Positions 8,802 to 17,272 of a DNA stretch of 64,000 bases are shown piece by piece. Made by a program: the position numbers and the translations under genes. This DNA comes from Oceanobacillus profundus (lineage in GTDB: Bacteria; Bacillota; Bacilli; Bacillales; Amphibacillaceae): NCBI RefSeq assembly GCF_003515705.1, contig NZ_QWEH01000010.1, forward strand, positions 1 through 64,000, read 5' to 3'. The notes under the pieces were generated by a model that was given only the letters and a program-made list of their open reading frames with translations, was not told where the DNA came from and made no database searches. The stretch's first letter is position 1, and each line of letters opens with the position of its first letter.

Positions 8802-9809
8802 CTTTTTTCGCAGAATAAGTAATGTAAAGTCATCCCTCAACTGGAAATCCTGTAACCGCTCAAAATGCTTGTACACATTATCTACCATTTCTTGAGCTGG
8901 TAAATAGGCATATTTTCTAATGATGCTGAGTACCTCCTGACTTTCAATAAACCTTTCTCCATCTCGGCACTCTGTTACACCATCAGTCAATAGAATAATC
9001 ATATCATTTTTTTCAATCACTAATTCGTACTCACTGTATTCCGAATCCGGGGATACGCCTAAAACAAGCCCTTTTGCATCTATTTCTTTAAACGTATCAT
9101 TTTTTGCATTATAATAATAGCCCGGTTCATGCCCGGCTGAGGAATAACGAAGCTTTTGTTCTGAAGGCAAGTATTGAGCATAGCACATCGTAATAAACAT
9201 GCTGGGGTCAACATTTCTTTCTACAACCCGGTTCAAATTTTTTAATATCGATTTTGGACTCATTGATTCCTCTGGATAACTATCCATCGCGTATTTTATC
9301 ATCGACATACATAAGGCTGCCGGGATACCTTTTCCGATGACATCTGCAATTGCGATTCCTAATGAACCGTCTTTACCTTTTATAAAATGGTGATAATCTC
9401 CATTCATTTGATGAGCGGGAACACTGACTATCCCAATATCTAATCCCTCAATAGACGGCTTCGTTGTTCCTAAAAGTGTTTCTTGCATGCTTGCTGCAAC
9501 AGAAATTTCGGATTCAAGTACATGCTTTTCTTCCCGAAGCATTTGAATTTCTTGCATTGCAAGTCCATAAGAAATCATCGCTTCTAGTAAAAAATTCATT
9601 GAATGTTTGTAATCCTTATTAAGCTTTGTCGACACTTCCTCCATCGCATCAATATGAAGGTTGACAATTTCTTCTGGTAATATATTCTCTTTAATAAAAG
9701 CTTTCGTGACCTTCTCAACACCATACAAAGCTCGCTCATCTTGTGTATCTACATAGTTCTTTAATAACTCTTTGTACGTTGCAGCGTGTAGTTTAATAAG
9801 CTCTTCCAT
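8796..9809 (-). CDS. rsbU: RsbU phosphatase activated by RsbT
   Basis: A 337-aa environmental-stress phosphatase that removes phosphate from RsbV. It has an N-terminal RsbT-binding helical domain (about 1-85) and a C-terminal PP2C-type domain (about 125-337) with metal-binding motifs GDYHHFI, IADVIGKGIPAA and LTDGVTE. I chose the ATG at 9807-9809 because AGGGGGAATCGAG precedes it; the in-frame extension to 9923 only reads into repeat sequence. Unusually it is 299 nt from rsbT, with a repeat and a hairpin between them. Confidence 0.95.
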   Translation of the reverse strand: MEELIKLHAATYKELLKNYVDTQDERALYGVEKVTKAFIKENILPEEIVNLHIDAMEEVSTKLNKDYKHSMNFLLEAMISYGLAMQEIQMLREEKHVLESEISVAASMQETLLGTTKPSIEGLDIGIVSVPAHQMNGDYHHFIKGKDGSLGIAIADVIGKGIPAALCMSMIKYAMDSYPEESMSPKSILKNLNRVVERNVDPSMFITMCYAQYLPSEQKLRYSSAGHEPGYYYNAKNDTFKEIDAKGLVLGVSPDSEYSEYELVIEKNDMIILLTDGVTECRDGERFIESQEVLSIIRKYAYLPAQEMVDNVYKHFERLQDFQLRDDFTLLILRKKV

Positions 9810-9857
9810 CTCGATTCCCCCTAAAAGCCAAATAACAGGAAGTATTTTTTTATTTAC

Positions 9858-10050
9858 AGAGGTTGTCCAAAAAGTCCGGTGAAAATGACACATCGTAGGG
9901 GACCTTCTGCTAAAACCGCCCACGTCCTGTGGGCAACGTAGAAGTCAGCACATCCTGTGCAAGCCCGTTCCTCACGTATTAATTGCATACGTTCCGGTAC
10001 TCAAAGTGTCACCGCCTCGAACTTCTCGGTCCTTTTCATCCTCCTTTTTA
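9858..10050 (-). repeat. Repeat family 1, copy A (single module), inside the sigB operon
   Basis: About 193 nt lying between rsbT and rsbU. It is nearly identical to the reverse complement of 54369-54633, minus one internal module of about 74 nt. It holds small hairpins CCCAC-GTCCT-GTGGG and GCAC-ATCCT-GTGC. The terminus near 9858 points toward rsbU, 49 nt from its start. No transposase is present, so it resembles a MITE or BIME-type element. Confidence 0.85.
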
Positions 10051-10069
10051 AACACGCACTTATAAGAAA

Positions 10070-10098
10070 GGTGTTTATTAGCCTAGCTAACAAACACC
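10070..10098 (-). terminator. Terminator-like hairpin directly after rsbT
   Basis: A 13-bp minus-strand stem (GGTGTTTGTTAGC / GCTAATAAACACC, one G-U) with loop TAG and tail TTTCTTAT, 11 nt beyond the rsbT stop. It could end or attenuate the rsbR-S-T transcript before rsbU. Confidence 0.65.
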
Positions 10099-10108
10099 GC
10101 CCCCTTAA

Positions 10109-10510
10109 TTAACGAATCCATTTTGTCGCTATTATTTTTGTTCCCTCTCCTACTTCTGAACGAATATCGAATTCATCCATTAGCCGCTTAACACCTGGAA
10201 GTCCTGCGCCAAGCCCACCGGAAGTTGTAAAGCCATCTTGCATAACCTGACCAATATCGGCGATTCCAGGTCCTGAATCAATTGCCATCATGCATAACCC
10301 TCGTCGCTCGATTGAGTCGATTATTTCAAAGCAAACTTGCCCTTGTTCGGCATATAAGTATATATTTCGAGCTAATTCTGATACCGCAGTTGCAATTCTT
10401 GCCTGATCGACTGTACCAAATCCAAGGTTTTTAGCCATTTCACGACCAAGCTGTCTCGCACCAACGATATCCCACTCTTTATGAATGTTAACACAGGACT
10501 GTGGTTCCAT
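10109..10510 (-). CDS. rsbT: RsbT serine kinase, activator of RsbU
   Basis: A 133-aa GHKL kinase that phosphorylates RsbR and RsbS in the stressosome and, once released, activates RsbU. ATP-binding residues are in the N box (SELARNIYLYA) and in DSGPGI and GGLGAGLPGV motifs. GGGGG lies before the ATG. Only 2 nt separate it from rsbS, so coupling to rsbS is likely; coupling to rsbU is lost here. Confidence 0.96.
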   Translation of the reverse strand: MEPQSCVNIHKEWDIVGARQLGREMAKNLGFGTVDQARIATAVSELARNIYLYAEQGQVCFEIIDSIERRGLCMMAIDSGPGIADIGQVMQDGFTTSGGLGAGLPGVKRLMDEFDIRSEVGEGTKIIATKWIR

Positions 10511-10512
10511 TA

Positions 10513-10869
10513 TTATACCCCCAGTTCCTGTTGCAGCTTAATGAGCCCCTGTTCAAGATCCAATGCTGTAGGTACATTTTTTAAATGAATACCTAAGTCA
10601 ATTAGTGTCATCGCTACAGCAGGTTGAATTCCAGTTAAAACTACTTTTGCCCCCATTAAATCTGACATTGAAACTACGTCACCTAATACTTTTGCAATAA
10701 ATGAATCAATGATTTCAACAGATGTTAAATCAATAACAACACCTGACGCACCACTTTTATGAATTTTATCTAATAAATCCTCTTGAAATTGTATTGCTGT
10801 CTGATCATCTATTTCCGTCTGAATCGAAATCAATAAATAATTGTGTAGTTTCAGAATCGGAATTCGCAT
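10513..10869 (-). CDS. rsbS: RsbS stressosome scaffold
   Basis: A 118-aa single STAS protein that forms the stressosome core with RsbR and sequesters RsbT. The expected phospho-serine is in [14 protein letters not shown] (about residue 59). GAGGAG from the end of rsbR acts as ribosome site. Length is normal. Confidence 0.96.
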   Translation of the reverse strand: MRIPILKLHNYLLISIQTEIDDQTAIQFQEDLLDKIHKSGASGVVIDLTSVEIIDSFIAKVLGDVVSMSDLMGAKVVLTGIQPAVAMTLIDLGIHLKNVPTALDLEQGLIKLQQELGV

Positions 10870-10874
10870 TCATC

Positions 10875-11738
10875 TCACTCTCCTCGTAAAGAATCCATCA
10901 TTTTCTCAATGTTATTTTCTTTTACATTCAGGTCTGTTACATGTCTACCAGTAATCGCTAGGGCCGTTGAGAATCCCTTCTTTAAGGAGCTTTTCGTCGG
11001 GAAATTACTTAAATCGATTCCTAAGTTCACAATAGTTTGCGCTATTTCTGGACGAATCCCCACAAGGATGCATGTTGAGCCAATCAACCTTACAGCTTCA
11101 GCAGCTTGTATGATATGATGAGCTACCATTGTATCAACAACTGGAACACCAGTAATATCAATTAAAACAACCTCTGAATTATGCTTTATAGCTCCTTCTA
11201 GCAGGTTTTCCATTATTAATTTTGCACGCTCAGTATCAATCGTTCCAATTAACGGCATAATTGTAATACCTTCCATAACTGGAATTAGTGGTGCAGATAA
11301 CTCTTGTAACGCTACTCGTTGCAAGGAAACAATGTGTTCCCAGCTTCCAGAGTATTCATTCACTAATTCACGTATCAATGGTTCTACCCACTCATTAACA
11401 CTCGATGATAGTTCAGTGAAAAAGTTAGAATCTACTACTTCCGATTGCGTTATTAAATATTCAGTAGATACTCTCCTAAATATTTGCAAACCGTCTGTAA
11501 TATAACTTAATGGCCATCCGAGGTTAATAATTTTTTCAGAGAAATCCTCCACCGCTTTCGTGGAGCCTTCATTTCGAATGCTGGTAAAAATAACATTAAC
11601 AAACTCACGGTTTGTGCTTTCATATAGTTCGTCTGATATTGTCGCAGTATAGTTGCTATCCTTAAGTGATTCGATTTCCTCCATCCATTTTTGTACAATT
11701 GAATCACTATTCTCAATCAGTAACCTTTTGAATTCCAT
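10875..11738 (-). CDS. rsbR: RsbR stressosome sensor protein
   Basis: A 287-aa protein with an N-terminal non-haem globin-like sensor domain (about 1-135), a linker helix and a C-terminal STAS domain (about 155-275). The two threonines phosphorylated by RsbT in B. subtilis RsbRA are conserved in context: GTIDTERAK and ITGVPVVDTMVAHH. The start is taken at the second of two adjacent ATG codons, with GGAGGG 7 nt upstream; 11741 is equally possible. It is the first gene of the rsb cluster, as in B. subtilis. Confidence 0.95.
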   Translation of the reverse strand: MEFKRLLIENSDSIVQKWMEEIESLKDSNYTATISDELYESTNREFVNVIFTSIRNEGSTKAVEDFSEKIINLGWPLSYITDGLQIFRRVSTEYLITQSEVVDSNFFTELSSSVNEWVEPLIRELVNEYSGSWEHIVSLQRVALQELSAPLIPVMEGITIMPLIGTIDTERAKLIMENLLEGAIKHNSEVVLIDITGVPVVDTMVAHHIIQAAEAVRLIGSTCILVGIRPEIAQTIVNLGIDLSNFPTKSSLKKGFSTALAITGRHVTDLNVKENNIEKMMDSLRGE

Positions 11739-11984
11739 CATCTTCCCTCCGTAATCAACTGGTAATGTCACGAATATTGTTACACGTTCATATTAAAAGT
11801 GCAAATCAAAATAGTACGGATACATCTATAAACTATCATCTATTTTAACATACAAATAATCCTTCAAAAAGTTTTACATAACGCCATTTCCCTCCGTCTG
11901 ACACGCTTTCTTAGCATTTGATTCGAAATACCTATATTTTCTTGGTAATAAATCCCTGGTTATAATTGGCTAACGACACAAAAA

Positions 11985-12012
11985 ATACCCTTTCTCAGTT
12001 CGATAAGGGCAT
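11985..12012 (-). terminator. Terminator after mazF
   Basis: Minus-strand stem ATGCCCTT / AAGGGTAT followed by TTTTTT. It separates mazEF from the rsb genes. Confidence 0.85.
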
Positions 12013-12014
12013 CA

Positions 12015-12377
12015 TTAGTTATTGCTATAAATGTCTTTCAGTCCAAGACTAATTTCTAAAGCTTGGTTTATTTTTGTCATCATTTCATTATCTAATTTTG
12101 TTATTTTATCCGTTAAGCGCTGCTTATCCAACGTTCTGATCTGTTCTAGTAGTATTACCGAGTTGCGGTCAAATCCATACCGCTTTGCATCGATTTCTAC
12201 ATGCGTAGGCAACTTCGCCTTTTGAATTTGTGCAGTAATTGCTGCAACAATCACCGTGGGACTAAAACGGTTTCCAATATCATTTTGAAGGATCAATACA
12301 GGGCGTACGCCTCCCTGCTCTGATCCTACTACAGGGGATAAGTCAGCGAAATATACCTCGCCTCTTTGAACGATCAA
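12015..12377 (-). CDS. ndoA: MazF/NdoA endoribonuclease toxin
   Basis: A 120-aa PemK/MazF-family toxin that cuts single-stranded mRNA; B. subtilis NdoA cuts at UACAU. Family motifs [19 protein letters not shown] and RPVLILQND are near the N-terminus. It follows the antitoxin gene by 4 nt and sits just before rsbR, as in B. subtilis. Conservation is high, so function is likely intact. Confidence 0.96.
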   Translation of the reverse strand: MIVQRGEVYFADLSPVVGSEQGGVRPVLILQNDIGNRFSPTVIVAAITAQIQKAKLPTHVEIDAKRYGFDRNSVILLEQIRTLDKQRLTDKITKLDNEMMTKINQALEISLGLKDIYSNN

Positions 12378-12381
12378 ATTA

Positions 12382-12672
12382 TTACACCCCGATCACAGAG
12401 CGCTCAAGGGTGTTTTCAGCCTCCTCTTCGGCTTGAAAGGCTTCTGAAGCTATCGTTAAATTAATTCGACCCATTTCTTCATATCCACGTTGCATGTTTT
12501 CGTGAAATCGCTGAATATGCTCCTCTTTCTTGTGGTTTAGATAATTTTGTGTTGCTTTACATATAAAATCGCTTAAATCGCTATTTTCATATTTCATTAA
12601 TCCATCCACCTCATTCAATAGGTTCTTTGGTAACTTAACTAATATCTCCTGCAAGCTTTCCGACAAAACCAT
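12382..12672 (-). CDS. ndoAI: MazE/NdoAI antitoxin
   Basis: A 96-aa ribbon-helix-helix antitoxin (EndoAI type). The N-terminal part ([18 protein letters not shown]) is the DNA-binding, dimerising region; the acidic C-terminal tail binds MazF. CGGAGGTGT precedes the ATG. Its promoter lies at 12715-12743 and the complex probably represses it. Confidence 0.94.
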   Translation of the reverse strand: MVLSESLQEILVKLPKNLLNEVDGLMKYENSDLSDFICKATQNYLNHKKEEHIQRFHENMQRGYEEMGRINLTIASEAFQAEEEAENTLERSVIGV

Positions 12673-12714
12673 ACACCTCCGACAACTGTTAAACGATCGA
12701 TAAAATTCTATTTA

Positions 12715-12743
12715 ATAATAGCATTGAATTCGGCCGATTGCAA
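12715..12743 (-). promoter_or_regulatory. Promoter of mazEF
   Basis: Minus-strand TTGCAA (12738-12743), 17-nt spacer ending in an extended TG, then TATTAT (12715-12720), about 43 nt before mazE. It allows mazEF to be transcribed apart from ydcC, which has its own terminator. Confidence 0.75.
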
Positions 12744-12933
12744 AGGGTTCTGGAGTTTTTATAAAAAAAATCCGTATATTTGTCGTTTAATATCTGTTTA
12801 GTCGGGAATATAAAAGTGGTTTGACTTAATTTCTCAATAGCACTCCTGTAATATATATGCGACTGAACGTATAACATGCCCGCTTTTTAAATTTTGACTT
12901 TTTGCTTTGAACCACGAGTAAAAAAACAAAAAA

Positions 12934-12960
12934 GCAGACCCTCCTCTTTTATGAGCCTGC
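12934..12960 (-). terminator. Terminator after ydcC
   Basis: Minus-strand stem GCAGGCT / GGTCTGC (two G-U pairs) followed by TTTTTTG, 18 nt after the ydcC stop. Confidence 0.75.
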
Positions 12961-12978
12961 CAAATGACTGTCTTGTTG

Positions 12979-14013
12979 TTATTTTGCTGCTTGCCCTTGA
13001 ACGGATTGAGCTACTTGAATCATTTCTTCCTGTGTTAATTCATCGCTTGCCAGTTTAAAGTCAACACCATTATAGCTCCACTCTATTGCATTTGAAGAAA
13101 GCGCTGCTATCGCATGACCTAAATTCACAATTTCTCCTTGCACTTCCTGTGGAGTTGCTGAAACCGGAGCCGTTTGATTTCGCTCCTCCACTAAGGTAAA
13201 ATTCTTTTCTCCATCATAAGTCAAAATAACCCTTTTACCATTATCCATGGTAACTTCCCTTTTCTCCAAAACTTCTGAACCTGCAGTATATAAAGGATAG
13301 TACACTGCTAATTCTTCCGTTTCAGCATCGTCTCCTTCTGCTTCAGCGGAGGTAGTAGTATCCGCATCCCTGCTACCCATGTTTTTTTCCATTGAAAAAT
13401 CATCATCTTCAAACGCAGGGTCCATATCAAAGTTAGAAAAGCTCACCTCAACCAATGCGTTGTTATCTTTGTCTAAAACTCTCACCATCGTTGGGACATA
13501 GGATTTTTTATCAAAATGGATTTCTTGGAAAGGCAAATTACTATTGCTTTGATAATTTGTTTTTGTCCGGAAAATATAATGCGTGTCAGTTGTCTCAAAT
13601 TGTGCTTCGGAATCTTTCATCACATCATTTATAAGAGACTGATAAAGATACGGTTGGCTACTATTATCGGGCCACTCTGTTTGGAATTTAAAGCTTTTAT
13701 CAAGTGCCGGTGTTAAAACAAATACGCCATCATCGTTTTTAAGAATAATTTGACTCTCATTTTGTTCTGAGCCATTTTCCAAAGCTACTCGATAATAATC
13801 TCCCTCTTTATACCATACATCTATATTAAACTTCTGCTCTTCTTGTCCGGTGTTCATTGACATTTCTGCAACTGCTTTATATCCCGACATATCTTCTACA
13901 TTTTTTTGTAATTGTGCAACAACATCTTCTTGCGATTTCTCCCCACAAGCAGCTAATACAATTATTAATAAGGCTAAAATACAAGCCATCCGATACGAAA
14001 ATAACTTTTTCAT
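12979..14013 (-). CDS. ydcC: LolA/RseB-like lipoprotein YdcC
   Basis: A 344-aa exported lipoprotein. The signal peptide ends in a lipobox LAAC at about residue 23, followed by a LolA/LolB-like beta-barrel region that Pfam groups with outer-membrane lipoprotein carriers and sporulation proteins. The ATG at 14011-14013 is preferred because AAGGGAG lies 8 nt upstream; the ATG six bases earlier is too close. YdcC-type proteins are linked to sporulation in B. subtilis, but the molecular role is unknown. In most Bacillus alr follows; it is absent here. Confidence 0.88.
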   Translation of the reverse strand: MKKLFSYRMACILALLIIVLAACGEKSQEDVVAQLQKNVEDMSGYKAVAEMSMNTGQEEQKFNIDVWYKEGDYYRVALENGSEQNESQIILKNDDGVFVLTPALDKSFKFQTEWPDNSSQPYLYQSLINDVMKDSEAQFETTDTHYIFRTKTNYQSNSNLPFQEIHFDKKSYVPTMVRVLDKDNNALVEVSFSNFDMDPAFEDDDFSMEKNMGSRDADTTTSAEAEGDDAETEELAVYYPLYTAGSEVLEKREVTMDNGKRVILTYDGEKNFTLVEERNQTAPVSATPQEVQGEIVNLGHAIAALSSNAIEWSYNGVDFKLASDELTQEEMIQVAQSVQGQAAK

Positions 14014-14053
14014 CGACATATCTCCCTTGTCTCAATTAACAAAGGGAACAACG

Positions 14054-15583
14054 TCACACACGTTTACAAGGAAATGCACGATATACTTTAGAAATACCAT
14101 CGATAACATCTGTGGCCATCAAATCATAATACGTTTGCTTCTCTTCGATCTGTATGTCTGCAGACTTTCCATGAATAAAACAGGCATTGCACAATGCATC
14201 AAATAATTCTTGCTGCTGCATCATCATGGCAAGTGAAATTCCGGTTAACACATCACCGGTTCCTCCTTTTGCAAGACCTGGATTTCCACTAGATTCCATA
14301 GCCTGTCTACCTTCTGGCGATGTAATGATGGTATGCTTTCCTTTCAAAATAATATAAACTCTATTAGCTTTTGCAAAATCACGCGTGTAATGAAAAGGTG
14401 CTGATAAAAGATCAGAAATTGAAATACCCAAAAGCATAGCCATTTCACCTGGATGTGGTGTTATAATCGTTGGCTCGCTTCGTTGTTTCAACATTTCAAG
14501 CTGGTATTTTAGGTGATAAAGTCCATCTGCATCAATAAGTAGTGGGCAGGGTGCATTGTTAAGGAGTTCTGCAACTACATGCCTGGTTTCCTCTCTTCTC
14601 CCTAATCCAATCCCAACTGCAATTGCATCATAATTACTTATAGGTGATGCAGTACAACCTGTAATATAGCCATCTTTTTCAGGCAATATCATATACGTTG
14701 CTTCCGGACACATCGCAGCAATCATAGAAATGACTTTTTCGGTTGTTCCAGCCGCTACCAAGCCAGCACCTGCTTTTAAAGCGGCCTTCGTAGCCATCGC
14801 AAGCGAACCTGGCATTTCTGAACAACCTCCAATAATAAGCCCTTTACCATGACTTCCTTTATGGGCATGTACATGACGGGAAGGGATTGTTTTTCCGAAA
14901 TCCTCCTCTGCCCATTGTCTCTTTGCAGTATTGTTCTGGAATACGAAATTCGGTATACCAATTGGTACGATTTCCCACTGCCCATAAAAATCTGCTGTAT
15001 CAACCATGAAGGAACTTTCTTTTGCTGCAGCGATGACAAACGTATAATCCGCCTGGATAGAAGTAAATTCTCCTATTCCTTCATCAGCTGGTAAGCCAGA
15101 TGGAATATCAACGGATATAACACAAGCTTTTGAATGATTAATAATGCGAACAATCTCTTGGATAGGCTCCCTCAATACTCCTTTTACGCCAATACCAATT
15201 ATTGCATCAATTACAACGTGTACACGTTCCACCTTTTCACGTATTAAATCAAGATCCGTGAGGTAGCTAACCTCTCCTCCGCATTGAATAAATACACGTT
15301 TATGAAAGAGAGCATCACCTGTAATTTTCTCATCCGGAACGACCTGTACAACTTGGACTAAATAACCTTTATCAAGCAATACCCTTGCAATAACAAAACC
15401 ATCTCCGCCATTATTACCCGCGCCAATAAAAATGCAGACAGGCTCTGTTTCTCTTATCAGCTTTATGACCCTTTCACTTACTGCTCGTCCTGCATTCTCC
15501 ATCAGTAATTTTCCTTCAAGTCCAATTTCACTTATCGTGTAATCGTCAATATCGTACATTTCCTTTGCGGTGACAATATACAA
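14054..15583 (-). CDS. nnr: Bifunctional NAD(P)H-hydrate repair enzyme
   Basis: A 509-aa YjeF-type fusion. The N-terminal half (1-215) is the NAD(P)HX epimerase with GAGNNGGDGFVIAR. The C-terminal half (225-505) is the ADP/ATP-dependent (S)-NAD(P)H-hydrate dehydratase of the ribokinase fold, with PHPGEMA and GNPGLAKGGTGDVLTG. Together they repair damaged NADH and NADPH. Translation starts at TTG, supported by GGAGGG 6 nt upstream. It lies between acpS and ydcC. Confidence 0.95.
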   Translation of the reverse strand: MYIVTAKEMYDIDDYTISEIGLEGKLLMENAGRAVSERVIKLIRETEPVCIFIGAGNNGGDGFVIARVLLDKGYLVQVVQVVPDEKITGDALFHKRVFIQCGGEVSYLTDLDLIREKVERVHVVIDAIIGIGVKGVLREPIQEIVRIINHSKACVISVDIPSGLPADEGIGEFTSIQADYTFVIAAAKESSFMVDTADFYGQWEIVPIGIPNFVFQNNTAKRQWAEEDFGKTIPSRHVHAHKGSHGKGLIIGGCSEMPGSLAMATKAALKAGAGLVAAGTTEKVISMIAAMCPEATYMILPEKDGYITGCTASPISNYDAIAVGIGLGRREETRHVVAELLNNAPCPLLIDADGLYHLKYQLEMLKQRSEPTIITPHPGEMAMLLGISISDLLSAPFHYTRDFAKANRVYIILKGKHTIITSPEGRQAMESSGNPGLAKGGTGDVLTGISLAMMMQQQELFDALCNACFIHGKSADIQIEEKQTYYDLMATDVIDGISKVYRAFPCKRV

Positions 15584-15650
15584 TTCGTTCCCTCCTACCC
15601 GCAGTAAAATATATGAGACAAACCTGCTAATTATGCAATGTATCCGAAGT

Positions 15651-16010
15651 TCATTTCTCTTCCAGTACTACTTGAGCCGCAGCATAATCCCTGCTGTGCG
15701 TAATGGAAAGGAATATGTTTATATCCTCGTATCCTTTCACATTAATAAACGGGGCACCATGTTCATCGTTCATTACATCCATATCCTGAAAGCTCAAACG
15801 TCCAATTCCGGTGCCAACCGCTTTTGCAAAAGCTTCTTTTGCAGCAAACCTACCGGCGACATATTCCACTCGACGCTTTTGAGATGTAAGTAATACATAT
15901 GTCTTTTTTTCTTTTTCCGTTAATACCCGGTCAATAAACCTCTTGTTTCTATCTATACTCGTTTGAATTCTATTCAATTCAATTAAATCCATCCCGATTC
16001 CTTTTATCAT
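15651..16010 (-). CDS. acpS: Holo-[acyl-carrier-protein] synthase
   Basis: A 119-aa AcpS that moves 4'-phosphopantetheine from CoA to apo-ACP for fatty-acid synthesis. The family signatures GIGMDLIEL (Mg-binding Asp) and GRFAAKEAFAKA (Glu and Lys) are intact. The ATG at 16008-16010 has AAGGG at a suitable distance; the upstream in-frame ATG at 16028 lacks one. Length is normal from this start. Confidence 0.96.
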   Translation of the reverse strand: MIKGIGMDLIELNRIQTSIDRNKRFIDRVLTEKEKKTYVLLTSQKRRVEYVAGRFAAKEAFAKAVGTGIGRLSFQDMDVMNDEHGAPFINVKGYEDINIFLSITHSRDYAAAQVVLEEK

Positions 16011-16204
16011 TTCAATCGTACCCTTCATTCAATTATCTCAATAGTTTTATACACAGTTAGATTGGTCATATTACCTAAATTTCAGTATTATAGTTATAGT
16101 AACGTACTTAATCCAATTTCGCACCAATAAAACTGGTCTATGTAGTTAATTGAACTGGACGTATCTTAGTAAGGACAATGAGTATTATTTATCCAAAATA
16201 TAGA

Positions 16205-16360
16205 ATGTGAACTAATGTGCAGGGGTGAGCGGAGGGCGGTGACTCCAGTGGGAACAACACGTGTCTGAAGTCTCGCAGGAAGTGGTCTTCTTCCGGAGAG
16301 GCTGAGGCCGTGCCCGCGGAAAGCATCCGCCCGCAGCAATCCCGTACGGCGATTATTGCA
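16205..16360. repeat. GC-rich intergenic repeat of the Bacillaceae type
   Basis: About 155 nt, much richer in GC than its surroundings, with GGAGGGCGGTGACTCCAGTG at one end and CCCGCGGAAAGCATCCGCCC at the other. I recognise this as a repeat seen in many Bacillaceae genomes; only one copy is in the window. It fills most of the 400-nt gap between divergent acpS and ydcA. An open frame across it on the minus strand is not a gene. Confidence 0.7.
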
Positions 16361-16427
16361 CATTACGGCGCATTCTCTTTCAAAAGCAATGGCACAAAAA
16401 ATAAAACGATATGCAGGGGGACCTACA

Positions 16428-17192
16428 TTGTTTATTCGTAATGAAAGAAGCTTAAAGGAGTTTATTCAACTTTATCCAGTCATTTCTACACTAATAATTA
16501 TTCATCTTATCCTTTGGCTCATTATCAATTTCCTTCAGCTACCAATTGGCAGAGAGATTTATCAATGGGGAGTCGGAAGTAATTTCATGATCTACCTTGG
16601 TGATTATTGGAGATTTGTTACACCAATATTTTTGCATGGGGATTTAATGCATGCTTTATTCAATTCATTTTCACTTGCATTATTTGGCCCTGCCTTAGAG
16701 CAAATGCTCGGTAAAGTTAAATTTCTTCTTGCATACCTCGGAGCAGGTATTATCGGTAACATTGCTACTTATATGTTCGAAGACCTAAATTATTTTCATC
16801 TTGGTGCTTCTGGAGCTGTATTTGGTTTATTCGGGATATACGCCTTTATGGTTTCATTTCGAAAACATCTTATTGATCAAGGAAGTTCTCAAATCGTAAT
16901 GACGATTTTAATTATCGGGTTGGCGATGACCTTCCTACGAAGCAATATTAACATTTATGCACATATCTTTGGATTTATTGGCGGCTTCGCAATCGCTCCT
17001 CTTGTCTTAATAAATGTCCAAAGCTATTCACCGTGGAGGCGAAGGAGATACCGCTATGATGACGATGATTCTATCCAGTTTGACCCAAATCGTTGGAATA
17101 AGAAAAGAAGGATTCCGTCGCAATTAAAGAAAAATATCATTTGGATTGTTTTAGGAATTCTGGTGTTACTAGGGTTATTAAGCAGATTCTAA
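16428..17192 (+). CDS. ydcA: Rhomboid-family intramembrane serine protease YdcA
   Basis: A 254-aa rhomboid membrane protein. The catalytic serine is in LGASGAVFGLFG, and the partner histidine in NIYAHIFGFIGG; the HGDLMHALFNSFSL loop is also typical. About six membrane segments are followed by a charged loop and a further C-terminal membrane segment. I chose the TTG at 16428 because AGGGGG lies 7 nt before it and the product then matches B. subtilis YdcA at its N-terminus; an upstream ATG at 16356 lies at the edge of repeat sequence. It is the only plus-strand gene in this block. Confidence 0.9.
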   Translation: MFIRNERSLKEFIQLYPVISTLIIIHLILWLIINFLQLPIGREIYQWGVGSNFMIYLGDYWRFVTPIFLHGDLMHALFNSFSLALFGPALEQMLGKVKFLLAYLGAGIIGNIATYMFEDLNYFHLGASGAVFGLFGIYAFMVSFRKHLIDQGSSQIVMTILIIGLAMTFLRSNINIYAHIFGFIGGFAIAPLVLINVQSYSPWRRRRYRYDDDDSIQFDPNRWNKKRRIPSQLKKNIIWIVLGILVLLGLLSRF

Positions 17193-17203
17193 AAGAAAAA
17201 GTT

Positions 17204-17248
17204 AAGAAGTCGGCCTTAAGGAAAACTTACCTTTAAGGCCGACTTCTT
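17204..17248. terminator. Bidirectional terminator between ydcA and ydbT
   Basis: A 16-bp perfect stem (AAGAAGTCGGCCTTAA and its complement) between the convergent genes. Confidence 0.85.
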
Positions 17249-17272
17249 AGATAACGTACTGACTTGTATTTG

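Noticed and set aside
9809..9923. In-frame N-terminal extension of rsbU
   Set aside because: It reads through the end of the repeat element. The ATG at 9809 has a strong ribosome site and matches the family N-terminus.
12689..12877. 62-aa open frame in the ydcC-mazE gap
   Set aside because: It overlaps the mazEF promoter, has no ribosome site, and its composition is unlike a protein.
15570..15893. 107-aa open frame on the plus strand opposite acpS and nnr
   Set aside because: It is a shadow of acpS in another frame, with no ribosome site.
16166..16363. 65-aa open frame on the minus strand
   Set aside because: It lies wholly in the GC-rich intergenic repeat, has no ribosome site and has no protein-like composition.
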